Shown here: in pieces, positions 1 through 6,682 of the stretch
Layout of the letters: the number at the start of each line of letters is the position of its first letter
How positions within the stretch are numbered: the first letter of the stretch is position 1
Source of the DNA: Nitrospirota bacterium
GTDB taxonomy: Bacteria > Nitrospirota_A > Leptospirillia > Leptospirillales > Leptospirillaceae
Direction of reading: 5' to 3'
Assembly (NCBI GenBank): GCA_021844275.1
Contig: JAKBTR010000101.1
Coordinates: 1 to 7,208 of the forward strand
Length of the DNA: 7,208 bases
Made by a program: the position numbers and the translations under genes
The notes under the pieces: model-generated
Told to the model about the DNA's origin: nothing
Databases searched by the model: none
The model's input: only the letters and a program-made list of their open reading frames with translations

Positions 1-212
1 GAAACAGTTGACCCGGTGTCTCCCACGATATTCCGGGCGACAGCCCGGCTCGATACCGTGAAGAGGGAAGGGTCGTCGGCATGCCCTGTCGCCAGAGCGA
101 GGGTCAGAAAAATCAGAAGCGAGGTTCCCGTGGTCAGTCGAAGGTAATACCCAAGACGTTTTTCGGGATGATTTTCGCTTGTCGGCGAGAGGTGCTCTGG
201 GTCCGGCGTCAT
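1..212 (-). CDS. ftsK: DNA translocase FtsK/SpoIIIE, N-terminal fragment (runs off the left edge)
   Basis: This is the start of a minus-strand gene; only about 70 residues lie in the window. The visible protein begins MTPDPEHLSPTSENH, then has a basic turn (KRLGYYLRL), a hydrophobic helix (roughly residues 27-42, TGTSLLIFLTLALATG), and a periplasmic-type stretch HADDPSLFTVSSRAVARN followed by IVGDTGSTV. In FtsK proteins the first transmembrane helix is followed by a DPS...N..G..G segment before the next helix, and this matches. The family pumps DNA at the division septum and helps resolve chromosome dimers; the motor domain is outside the window. It follows rnj closely, as rnj-ftsK pairs often do. 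The start is uncertain: ATG at 212 lies 11 bases after the rnj stop, while an in-frame GTG at 224 would overlap that stop by one base. Neither has a strong Shine-Dalgarno. The call rests on a short N-terminus, so it is good but not certain. Confidence 0.8.
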   Translation of the reverse strand, partial: MTPDPEHLSPTSENHPEKRLGYYLRLTTGTSLLIFLTLALATGHADDPSLFTVSSRAVARNIVGDTGSTV

Positions 213-223
213 GATCGTGTCCA

Positions 224-1912
224 CTACATCTCGAGAAGGACCGGGATGATGACAGGGTCCCGTTCAAAATTTTTCTTGAAGTAACGTCTCAGGTGATTGT
301 GGACAAGAGTCTTGAGGGCAGAGACCTCTTTCTTGACTTCCGGCCCCAGTTCCTGGAGCAAGAGTTCCACCTGGGTTTTCAGAATGGCGTTCATTTCAAG
401 GGAAAGATCCGACAGGACAACACCCCGGGTCGAGACTTCGGGACCGACAACGATTTCTCCGGTCTGCTGGGACAGGGCGACAATAACCGTGACGATTCCG
501 TCCGATCCAAGGCGCTGTCGGTCGCGGATAACCATGTCTTCGACATCTCCGATTCCCTTGCCGTCAATGAACGTTCGCCCCGACACAACCTTTTCGCGCT
601 GTGTCACCCGGGATTGGGTCAATTCGAGAACGACCCCGTTTTCGATCACAAAGACATTTTCTTCCGGGATCCCCGTCCGGACTGCGGTTCTCGCGTGCTG
701 CGAAAGTTGCCGGAACTCCCCGTGCATGGGGACAAAATACTTGGGACGGAGCATCCGGATCATCAATTTCTGGTCCTCCTGGCTGGCATGTCCGGAAACA
801 TGAATTTCCGAAATTCGCCGGTAGAAAACCTTTGCACCTTTCTTTCCGAGCAAATTGATGATCTTGTTGATGGCGCGTTCATTTCCCGGAATGATGCGTG
901 CCGACAGCAGGATGGTATCTCCGGGCCCAATGGAAACATGTTTGTGGTCCCCCAGGGCCATCCGGAAAAGGGCACTCATGGGTTCGCCCTGGCTTCCGGT
1001 CGTTAAAATGGTGACTCTTTCCGGAGGATACTGGGACACCTGATCGAGGCGGATGATCTGATCAGGAGGGATGGAGAGGTATCCGAGCTCCCCCGCCACG
1101 CGGGCGTTTGTTTCCATCGACCGCCCTGTGAGTGCAATTTTCCGGCCGTTCCGGATGGAGACGTCGGCGACCTGTTGCAAACGATGAATGTTGGAGGAAA
1201 AAGTCGCCACGATGACACGTCCTGGAGCCTGGGAGATCATTTGTTCGAGGGGTTCCGTCACCTGGCGTTCCGAGAGGGACAGGCCCTCTTTTTCCGAGTT
1301 GGTCGAATCACTGATCAGGCAGAGGACCCCTTCTTCTCCGAGGCTGCAGAGCCGGTGCATGTCGAAATGCTCATTATCGATCGGGGTGAGGTCAATCTTG
1401 AAGTCGCCGGTGTGGAGGATCGTTCCTGCCTCCGTCGTGATCGCGAAGGCCACCCCGTCTGCAATGCTGTGGGTAATTCGAATGGGTTCAAAGGTGAAGG
1501 GGCCGACCGTATATTTCTCGCGGGGACGGATGGAAACCAGACGGGGAGGAGGCAGGCTCTTGTGCTGACGGACTTTCCCTTCGACAAGACCGAGAGTCAG
1601 CGGTGTCCCGAAGACCGGGACGTCGAACTCCCGGAGAAAGTAGGGGATCGCTCCGATGTGGTCTTCATGTCCGTGGGTCAGAAAAAGGGCGAGGAGCCGG
1701 TTGCGATTTTCCTTGAGAAACGTCATGTCAGGAATAATGAGATCAATCCCGAGAAGGTCGTCCTCCGGAAAAAGGACACCGCAATCGACCACGACGATTC
1801 CGTCCGGGGTTTCGTACGCTGTCATGTTCATCCCGATTTCGCCAATTCCACCGAGGGGGATGATCCGGACCCAGGGTTCCGATTTCGTCAGAGGCGGGGG
1901 TGTTGATGTCAC
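224..1912 (-). CDS. rnj: Ribonuclease J (metallo-beta-lactamase / beta-CASP RNase)
   Basis: The protein has 562 residues, the normal length for RNase J, a cytoplasmic enzyme with 5'-3' exonuclease and endonuclease activity in mRNA decay and rRNA maturation. The N-terminus carries the family signature IIPLGGIGEIGMNM (residues 17-30). The zinc-binding HxHxDH motif is at H80-G-H82-E-D84-H85 (LTHGHEDHIGAIPY), followed by H148 (ITHSIADG), D170 (HTGDFK), SDSTN (201-205), the beta-CASP segment ATFSSNIHR (236-244), VSGHAS with H375, and VPMHGE with H397. The C-terminal domain (about 445-562) ends RRYFKKNFERDPVIIPVLLEM-like, as in the family. All catalytic residues are present, so the enzyme should be active. 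The start is GTG at 1912, preceded 11 bases upstream by a strong Shine-Dalgarno (AGGAAAGGAG, plus-strand 1924-1933). That GTG overlaps the rsmA stop as GTGA, which suggests translational coupling. ftsK follows directly. Confidence 0.97.
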   Translation of the reverse strand: MTSTPPPLTKSEPWVRIIPLGGIGEIGMNMTAYETPDGIVVVDCGVLFPEDDLLGIDLIIPDMTFLKENRNRLLALFLTHGHEDHIGAIPYFLREFDVPVFGTPLTLGLVEGKVRQHKSLPPPRLVSIRPREKYTVGPFTFEPIRITHSIADGVAFAITTEAGTILHTGDFKIDLTPIDNEHFDMHRLCSLGEEGVLCLISDSTNSEKEGLSLSERQVTEPLEQMISQAPGRVIVATFSSNIHRLQQVADVSIRNGRKIALTGRSMETNARVAGELGYLSIPPDQIIRLDQVSQYPPERVTILTTGSQGEPMSALFRMALGDHKHVSIGPGDTILLSARIIPGNERAINKIINLLGKKGAKVFYRRISEIHVSGHASQEDQKLMIRMLRPKYFVPMHGEFRQLSQHARTAVRTGIPEENVFVIENGVVLELTQSRVTQREKVVSGRTFIDGKGIGDVEDMVIRDRQRLGSDGIVTVIVALSQQTGEIVVGPEVSTRGVVLSDLSLEMNAILKTQVELLLQELGPEVKKEVSALKTLVHNHLRRYFKKNFERDPVIIPVLLEM

Positions 1913-2808
1913 GGTTTCAGTAACTCCTTTCCTTGCTGTGTCATTCTATCAAAAAAGGGAAGATGATGATTTCTGGCGCTGGCGGCAAGTTTCCGGAAGT
2001 CCTCCGGACTCAGGGAATCCACTTTTCGGGAAAAGAAATCTGTTTCGGTCTTGAAAAACGTTCCGTCCAGCAGGGATTCCTCCCCCGAAAAAGCGGTCCG
2101 GAGGGCTCGTCCAAGGGATTTGCGCCGGTAGCAGAAAAGCTTTCGCGAAAGAGAGATCGCGGCCCATGTGCACTCATCCTGAACGGACAAAGGAAGAACG
2201 GTGACGACGGAAGAGTGGACTTTCGGCGCCGGATAAAAAGCGCCCGGCGCAAGGTCGATTCTTTTCCGGATTTGTGCCAGGTAGGATGTCACAACAGAGA
2301 GATGGCCATAGTCGGGATCGGTCGTACGGGCCAGAAGTCTCTTGGCGACTTCTCTCTGAAACATTAATACCATGAACACGGGAGGGAAATCGCTCGCCAG
2401 GAATTTGAGATAGAGGGGGACAGAGATGTTGTACGGGAGATTCGAGACAAGGATATAGGGGGACCGGTCATTTCCAAAAGAAAACTCCATCGCGTCCTCT
2501 TCAAGGATCCTGACGCCGGGGGTTTCGGAAAAGGTTTTCCGCAGTGTTTCGGCCAGTTGCCGATCCCTTTCGACAAGCCACAGATCCTCTGTCATCGTCG
2601 CCAGGACTCCCGACAGGATCCCTTTGCCCGGGCCGATCTCAAGAATGCGGCAGGGGAAAACCGGCGCCTCCCTGGCCATGGAGGCGATGCGGAACGCCAG
2701 AGCAGGGTCCGAAAGGAAGTTTTGTCCGAGGCTTTTGTGAGGCCGGATCCGTTTTTCGATCGTCTCGAGGGGTTCGGAACTGCCCCGTTTTTTTTTCAGG
2801 GGAAAGAT
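1909..2808 (-). CDS. rsmA: 16S rRNA dimethyladenosine transferase RsmA/KsgA (5' end uncertain)
   Basis: RsmA dimethylates two adjacent adenines in the 3' hairpin of 16S rRNA late in small-subunit assembly, using S-adenosylmethionine. Numbered from the start given here, the protein shows KSLGQNFL (25-32), the SAM-binding motif LEIGPGKG (56-63), LVERD, EEDAMEF, the catalytic motif NLPY (123-126, in SNLPYNIS) and FQREVAKRL; all are diagnostic. The first in-frame ATG is at 2679, but it lies downstream of KSLGQNFL and would delete an essential conserved part, so translation must begin further upstream. From there to the in-frame stop at 2830-2832 there is no ATG, GTG or TTG. The start used here is an ATC at 2808 with AGAAGGA six bases upstream. 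The alternative is ATG at 2833, reached only if the nine-A run at 2788-2796 were read as eight. The stop overlaps the rnj start (GTGA). Function is near certain; the first 20-30 residues are not. Confidence 0.9.
   Translation of the reverse strand: MFPLKKKRGSSEPLETIEKRIRPHKSLGQNFLSDPALAFRIASMAREAPVFPCRILEIGPGKGILSGVLATMTEDLWLVERDRQLAETLRKTFSETPGVRILEEDAMEFSFGNDRSPYILVSNLPYNISVPLYLKFLASDFPPVFMVLMFQREVAKRLLARTTDPDYGHLSVVTSYLAQIRKRIDLAPGAFYPAPKVHSSVVTVLPLSVQDECTWAAISLSRKLFCYRRKSLGRALRTAFSGEESLLDGTFFKTETDFFSRKVDSLSPEDFRKLAASARNHHLPFFDRMTQQGKELLKP
1924..1933 (-). promoter_or_regulatory. Ribosome binding site of rnj, inside the end of rsmA
   Basis: On the minus strand this reads AGGAAAGGAG, a near-consensus Shine-Dalgarno ending 11 bases before the rnj GTG. 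It supports GTG at 1912 as the rnj start. It lies within the last codons of rsmA, so ribosomes finishing rsmA would arrive on top of it. Confidence 0.7.
2788..2796 (-). repeat. Homopolymer run of nine A (minus strand) at the rsmA 5' end
   Basis: Nine T on the plus strand read as nine A in the sense of rsmA, flanked by CCTG and CGGGG. In the frame carrying KSLGQNFL the run encodes three lysines. The frame of the upstream ATG at 2833 enters the run one base out of phase with it, so an eight-A version would give one continuous ORF from that ATG into rsmA. A run this long is a known type of site for polymerase slippage and also a common place for sequencing or assembly errors. Confidence 0.75.
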
Positions 2809-2814
2809 GACGGG

Positions 2815-2821
2815 TCCTTCT
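2815..2821 (-). promoter_or_regulatory. Candidate Shine-Dalgarno for rsmA ahead of an ATC codon
   Basis: The minus strand reads AGAAGGA, followed after six bases (CCCGTC) by ATC at 2808-2806, which is in the rsmA frame. The spacing is ideal, but ATC is a very rare start codon, so this is a suggestion only. Confidence 0.3.
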
Positions 2822-2833
2822 TTTACAGGTCAT

Positions 2834-2910
2834 TTTTATTTCTCGTTCAAACTGGTCTAGAATATCATAAACCGGTTTTCCGTTGAAGAAATCACGATCA
2901 GAGAGAGTGA
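2834..2910. promoter_or_regulatory. Divergent intergenic region between rsmA and the tonB-like gene
   Basis: This 77-base gap separates two divergent operons, so both promoters should be in or near it. It is AT-rich compared with its flanks. On the plus strand TAGAAT (2858-2863) resembles a -10 box for the tonB-like gene, with a poor -35 candidate TTTATT (2835-2840) 17 bases upstream. On the minus strand TATGAT (complement of 2864-2869) is a five-of-six match to a -10 for the rsmA operon, without a clear -35. The two boxes are almost back to back, so the two promoters could compete. No strong operator palindrome was seen. Confidence 0.35.
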
Positions 2911-4014
2911 ATGCATCCACTTTTGCCATATGGGCCCTATGGCCAGAACATCCTCCTGTCTCATGAGGAGGATGCGGAACAGAAATGGGCTTTTCGGTGG
3001 TTTCTTCTTGTTTCCTTTATGGTTCATCTGGGGATTATCTTGCTGTTTATCAAGAATCCATCGGCAAGAAACGCCCTGGAGGCCATGCTTGAGGCCAAGA
3101 AAAAGCCACTGACTCCTGCCCAGATGAAAAAATTGGCCCAGGAGAAAAAGCCGGTTTTCATCGACCTTCTGGATCCGTCGAAGGTTCCTCTGGCCGACCA
3201 GACGGTGGCGCCTCCCCTCCCGAAAGGATACTCTCTTTCCGGGAACCTCCATGCGAAGGACCGGATGGAGAGAAAGGCCGCACCGGCGGCTCCCCAAGAG
3301 CAACCGGCACCAAGGGTTCCAAAAGTGGCGAAAGCCCCGGAAACGGCCCCCAAACCTGTTTCAAAACCGCACGAAGCCCGATCCTCCGACCTTCCGGGTT
3401 TTCGGCAGGTGAAAAAAAACGTTTCTTCGCATCGGCGTGAAACGACAGCCCAAAGATCGGAACAGGTCCACCCCAAGCAGAAAACTCAGAAAACGGCAGA
3501 GGTCAAGCCTGTGCCAAAGACCGCGCCATCCCCGAAGAAAAAACCGGCGATGACGACGATTTCCCGCAGCCAGATGCAGCAGATCCTTTCCCAGGCAGCG
3601 CTGGGCACCCCTTTCACGCATCATCTGAACCTGGCACAGGACATGGCCCCTGCCTACTCGGATCGTTCGAACGATCTGAACCGTATCGCGGCGAATCTTG
3701 AGGACGAGACGTATTCGAGTTACATAAAACGCATCCAGGAGCGATTTGAGACAATTGGCGAGTATCCTGTGGAGGCCCAGCAGAGGGGGATCACCGGTCG
3801 GGCTTTGGTCACGTTCGTCATCAACGAAGACGGCACACTGGCAGCTGCCAGACTCACCGAAAGCTCCGGATCCCGTATTCTGGACGAGGAGGCTCTCCGG
3901 ATCGTCCGTGTCGCGGCGCCTTATATTCCTCTTCCCAAATCGTTTCACAAGAAGGAACTGACCCTGACCTGGGCCTTTATCTTCTACAACGGGGGATTCC
4001 ATGTTCTTCAGTAG
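2911..4014 (+). CDS. TonB-family energy-transducer-like protein
   Basis: The protein has 367 residues with TonB layout. A short cytoplasmic N-terminus is followed by one transmembrane helix (about residues 29-47, RWFLLVSFMVHLGIILLFI). Then comes a long Pro/Lys/Ala-rich periplasmic spacer (about 60-220, with many KP, AP and PK steps), and a C-terminal TonB domain (about 264-367) containing YPVEAQQRGITGRALVTFVI, NEDGTL and SSGSRILDEEALRIV. TonB proteins couple the inner-membrane proton gradient, through ExbB/ExbD, to outer-membrane transporters; some relatives act like TolA at the envelope. No exbB or exbD is visible here, so the partner is unknown. The start at 2911 follows GAGAGAG with short spacing. 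The gene runs into the lytic transglycosylase with a 14-base overlap, suggesting an envelope role and coupled translation. The family call is firm, the exact role is not. Confidence 0.9.
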   Translation: MHPLLPYGPYGQNILLSHEEDAEQKWAFRWFLLVSFMVHLGIILLFIKNPSARNALEAMLEAKKKPLTPAQMKKLAQEKKPVFIDLLDPSKVPLADQTVAPPLPKGYSLSGNLHAKDRMERKAAPAAPQEQPAPRVPKVAKAPETAPKPVSKPHEARSSDLPGFRQVKKNVSSHRRETTAQRSEQVHPKQKTQKTAEVKPVPKTAPSPKKKPAMTTISRSQMQQILSQAALGTPFTHHLNLAQDMAPAYSDRSNDLNRIAANLEDETYSSYIKRIQERFETIGEYPVEAQQRGITGRALVTFVINEDGTLAAARLTESSGSRILDEEALRIVRVAAPYIPLPKSFHKKELTLTWAFIFYNGGFHVLQ

Positions 4015-6067
4015 ATTCCGGCTCCGGTGGAACGCTTTTTTTCTGTTCCTGCTGGCATCTCATGGGTTTTTGACTGTTCCTGTTGCCATGGCCCGTCCTG
4101 TGACGGAAAAAGGAGGGTGGTCCTATTACATGGCGGTGCTTGGGGCGGTAACCCGGAACGACCCAGTTTCCGCCAGACGTCTTCTTTCAGGGATGGGCAA
4201 GGCGGATCTTTCCACGTTGCCGCCTCTTTACCGGAATCGCCTTGCCATTCTGAGGCTCTGGTATTTTCCTCCGTCTACGTTTTCCGGAAAGGGGCTCAGA
4301 CATATGAACCGGACGGGAAGAGGAATCGCGGATGTCCTTTTCTGGCACGCGATGAACGAACCTGCTGTTCCGGCTTCCCGGCGTCCCGGATTGAGACGTA
4401 AATTTGCCCATATGTATCCTTTTTCCCCCTTCGCATCGGGTCCGGGACGGTCCGGCAGGAACACCGCACGGGCGCTCTGGCAGCGCTCGCTTGTTTCTGT
4501 AAAAGAGGGAGACACCCTGACGGCAGTCTCCCTCTGGAAAAAGCTGGTAGCACGCCATCCATTGTCCCCCGAAAGCGGTCTCGCCCTGATGCGTCTCGGC
4601 ACGGCTGGTGAAACCGGAGATGTGCTGATTCCCCGATGGGAAGCCCTCTCTTCCATGGGGATGGGTGCCCTCGCTTCCGGGGAGATCAAACACTACCTGG
4701 CGCTGGAACCTCCGTTCCCTTACCGGGACTTGGCGACGATTCTCCGAAGCGTTGAACTGGCAAGGGAAAATCACCGCTTTCGTGCCAGAAAACTGCTTTC
4801 CACACTGACCCAAGAAAAGGGACCCCGTCTTCTTGCCTCTCTCGAAGCCACCCGATGTCAGCTGTATCGTCGCCCCGAGGTTTCGGAGTCCTGTATCGGG
4901 GATTTTCTTTCCCGATTTCCGGATTCAATAGACGGAAGGCGCCTGGTCAACGGGTTTTTACGTCAGCAGATGGCTCTTGGCAAAGGGATGGTGCCTCCCG
5001 GATGGAAACCGCCGGCTGTCCTGATGTCGACGGGACCCGGCCAGGACAGCTTGTGGCTGTATGGATTGGCCGCCTTTCTCTCGGGAAGAAGAGATGCGGC
5101 GAAGAACGCCTGGGAGGAACTGGAAGAGGATCTTTCCACGGAAAAAGGGACTTCAGCATTCGCATTCCGTTTGGCCCGTGTTCGCTACTTTTTGGGAAGA
5201 CTGTCCTCCTTGAACGGAGACAAATCGGAGGCGCGTTCCTTTTATAAAAAAGTCTTGTCGGAAGCTCCGGAAACTCCCTATGCGATGTGGGCAACGCTGG
5301 CTTGCCGGTCAGATTGTCCTCCGCTGGACGTTCGTCTTCATCGTCCCGAAAAGGGCCACCGCCATCTCACCAGGTCCGACCGGAATCGCATCCTGACCCT
5401 TGTCCAGATGGGGCTTTGGGGACCCGCTCTTCTGATGACAGAAATGCGTCTGGATGGCGGTCATCTCGGTCGGAGGATCCTCCGGTACGGGAGTCTGGAC
5501 ATGTCTGTCTTTCCGGAGGAACGATACCGGGTTATCCAAGAAGTCATCCCTCTTGATCCACCGGGCATTCATCTGGCCCGGGCGGAAAAAGTGAACGGAT
5601 TTGTCCTGCGGGGCGTCCGTCGCTCCGGGGTGGACCCGGAGTGGGCCATCTCCATCGCGCGGCAGGAAAGCCGGTTTATGGAGAAATCCCTCTCCATAGA
5701 CGGAGCACTCGGAATTATGCAGCTGATGCCACCAACGGCTCTTTCGGTTGCCCACTCTTCGGGGGATCCGGTCTATCTGACGATCAGGAGAAATCTGGGA
5801 AAGATCCGTGTTCCGGAGAACAACAGCTATCTGGGAGGATTGTATCTCCGGCGATTATTGGAACATTATCCGAAGAATCCAGAGAGGGCAGTGGCTTCCT
5901 ACAATGCCGGAATGCACTCGGTCGTCCGATGGAAAGGGCTGGAAAATCAGGACTGGGATTTTTTTGTCGAGGGAATTCCGTTTCGTGAAACACGGCGATA
6001 TGATCGGGAAGTTCTGTGGAATTACCTGTTCATTCATCGTTCGCACCTTTTACGCAAGGAAGGTTAA
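4001..6067 (+). CDS. slt: Soluble lytic murein transglycosylase (Slt70-like, GH23)
   Basis: The 688-residue exported protein cleaves the MurNAc-GlcNAc bond of peptidoglycan, forming 1,6-anhydro ends, in the periplasm. A signal peptide is visible: basic FSRFRLRW, hydrophobic NAFFLFLLASHGFLTVPV, then a likely cut after AMA (about residue 31). No lipobox cysteine is present, so it is probably soluble. The long middle (about 40-520) is a helical superhelix as in Slt70; at about 385-435 it has an RYFLGRLSSLNGDKSEA-type TPR-like unit followed by FYKKVL and PYAMWA. The catalytic domain (about 540-670) has the glutamate E556 in ARQESRF, then GALGIMQLMPPTA (568-580), NSYLGGLYL and ASYNAG (Y634-N635-A636-G637) followed by VVRW, all as expected of an active enzyme. 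The start ATG at 4001 has GGGGGA seven bases upstream and overlaps the end of the tonB-like gene. The coiled-coil gene starts five bases after the stop. Confidence 0.94.
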   Translation: MFFSRFRLRWNAFFLFLLASHGFLTVPVAMARPVTEKGGWSYYMAVLGAVTRNDPVSARRLLSGMGKADLSTLPPLYRNRLAILRLWYFPPSTFSGKGLRHMNRTGRGIADVLFWHAMNEPAVPASRRPGLRRKFAHMYPFSPFASGPGRSGRNTARALWQRSLVSVKEGDTLTAVSLWKKLVARHPLSPESGLALMRLGTAGETGDVLIPRWEALSSMGMGALASGEIKHYLALEPPFPYRDLATILRSVELARENHRFRARKLLSTLTQEKGPRLLASLEATRCQLYRRPEVSESCIGDFLSRFPDSIDGRRLVNGFLRQQMALGKGMVPPGWKPPAVLMSTGPGQDSLWLYGLAAFLSGRRDAAKNAWEELEEDLSTEKGTSAFAFRLARVRYFLGRLSSLNGDKSEARSFYKKVLSEAPETPYAMWATLACRSDCPPLDVRLHRPEKGHRHLTRSDRNRILTLVQMGLWGPALLMTEMRLDGGHLGRRILRYGSLDMSVFPEERYRVIQEVIPLDPPGIHLARAEKVNGFVLRGVRRSGVDPEWAISIARQESRFMEKSLSIDGALGIMQLMPPTALSVAHSSGDPVYLTIRRNLGKIRVPENNSYLGGLYLRRLLEHYPKNPERAVASYNAGMHSVVRWKGLENQDWDFFVEGIPFRETRRYDREVLWNYLFIHRSHLLRKEG

Positions 6068-6072
6068 GGGAG

Positions 6073-6348
6073 ATGTTCCGGGGAACCCCCGAGGAATGGG
6101 AGAGGGAATGGAAGTTTCGAGAACGGTTCAGGCTGATCGAGAACCTTCTTCTGCGCCACCGGGAAACCCTGGACGCCCTTGTCCGGGAAAACAGGGAATT
6201 GCGAAAGGAAAACCAGCGCCTTGTCAAAAATGTGGGCGTTCTGAAAAGAGAGCGCGAGAAAGTTCGTGAAATCCTGTCCCGAATGGAAATCCGGATGCTC
6301 CGGATCCTAGAGAAGGGGAAACTCCGTCGTGGAGAAAAAGAAGACTGA
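6073..6348 (+). CDS. Small coiled-coil protein, possibly a ZapB-like division factor
   Basis: The 91-residue protein is extremely rich in Arg, Glu and Leu and has no signal or membrane segment. Residues 15-70 form an obvious coiled coil with regular leucines (RLIENLLLRHRETLDALV, then RENRELRKENQRLV and VLKREREKV). I recognise no enzymatic motif. The start chosen is ATG 6073, with AAGGAAGG (6056-6063) nine bases upstream inside the end of slt; an in-frame ATG at 6016 lies deep in slt and is less likely. It sits directly before a ZapA-like gene and overlaps it by 20 bases. In many Proteobacteria a short coiled-coil protein (ZapB-like or TIGR02449 type) precedes zapA. A role with ZapA at the Z-ring is therefore inferred from place and shape only. 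Confidence 0.8.
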   Translation: MFRGTPEEWEREWKFRERFRLIENLLLRHRETLDALVRENRELRKENQRLVKNVGVLKREREKVREILSRMEIRMLRILEKGKLRRGEKED

Positions 6349-6664
6349 GCAGATCCAGGTCCGGGTCAACAACAACCTGACGCTGAACGTCAAAGGGCAT
6401 TTTGACCCCGGACGCATGGCGGAAGCCGGTAAGACCCTGGGGGAAATTCTCGATCTTCGCGGGGCAGGGGCCTCCCTGCGGGACGCCCATTCACTGGCGC
6501 TTCTTGTCGCCATCGAAAAAATATACGAAAGCCAGGAGTATCTTCTGCGAATCAATGAACTGCAGGAACTGGTCGAAAGAAGGGACCAGTTGATCAAGGA
6601 GCTGGACAATTCTCTTTCGAGCCTTGAGCAGAATGCGGCTTCGCTCTTGCGACACGGGGGATGA
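6329..6664 (+). CDS. zapA: Cell division protein ZapA-like
   Basis: The 111-residue protein has the ZapA order. Short beta strands come first (IQVRVNNNLTLNVKG, about residues 9-23), then a helical head (PGRMAEAGKTLGEIL). Next is the helix HSLALLVAIEKIYESQEYL (about 54-72), which resembles the KLAVLAALNIADE helix of ZapA, and a long C-terminal coiled coil (about 75-108, LQELVERRDQLIKEL and on). ZapA bundles FtsZ filaments at mid-cell. The sequence is divergent, so the call leans on fold, length and position: a coiled-coil gene lies before it and the 6S RNA gene directly after it, as in Proteobacteria. The start is GTG at 6329, overlapping the upstream gene by 20 bases, with a purine-rich AGAAGGGG about ten bases upstream. 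The last codons contain the candidate -35 box of the 6S RNA promoter. Confidence 0.75.
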   Translation: MEKKKTEQIQVRVNNNLTLNVKGHFDPGRMAEAGKTLGEILDLRGAGASLRDAHSLALLVAIEKIYESQEYLLRINELQELVERRDQLIKELDNSLSSLEQNAASLLRHGG

Positions 6665-6675
6665 AAGGGTAAGAT
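6647..6675 (+). promoter_or_regulatory. Candidate sigma-70-type promoter of the 6S RNA
   Basis: TTGCGA (6647-6652) matches four of six positions of the -35 consensus. TAAGAT (6670-6675) matches four of six positions of the -10 consensus. The spacer is exactly 17 bases. The predicted start, about 6682-6683, falls where the closing stem of the 6S RNA begins, and this agreement is the main support. The -35 lies inside the last codons of zapA. Confidence 0.5.
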
Positions 6676-6682
6676 GATCCTC

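Noticed and set aside
293..1006. Long plus-strand open frame (237 residues) antisense to rnj
   Set aside because: It lies wholly opposite a clear RNase J with all motifs. The composition is low-grade with no recognisable domain, and such shadows are common at this GC content.
1175..1906. Long plus-strand open frame (243 residues) antisense to the 5' half of rnj
   Set aside because: Same reason: rnj on the other strand explains the sequence, and the translation is rich in Arg, Asp and Gly without a family pattern.
2679..2679. ATG at 2679 as the rsmA start
   Set aside because: It would remove the conserved KSLGQNFL segment that is plainly encoded in the same frame upstream.
2769..2796. GGGG...CCCC hairpin followed by nine T on the plus strand, like an intrinsic terminator
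   Set aside because: The stem is only four pairs with a ten-base loop, and no plus-strand gene precedes it. It lies within the rsmA coding region. It could at most stop antisense transcripts.
4187..4813. Minus-strand open frame (208 residues) opposite slt
   Set aside because: It is a shadow of the lytic transglycosylase; there is no ribosome site and no recognisable domain.
6016..6072. In-frame upstream ATG (6016) for the coiled-coil gene
   Set aside because: It would overlap slt by 52 bases, whereas ATG 6073 has AAGGAAGG at good spacing directly after the slt stop.
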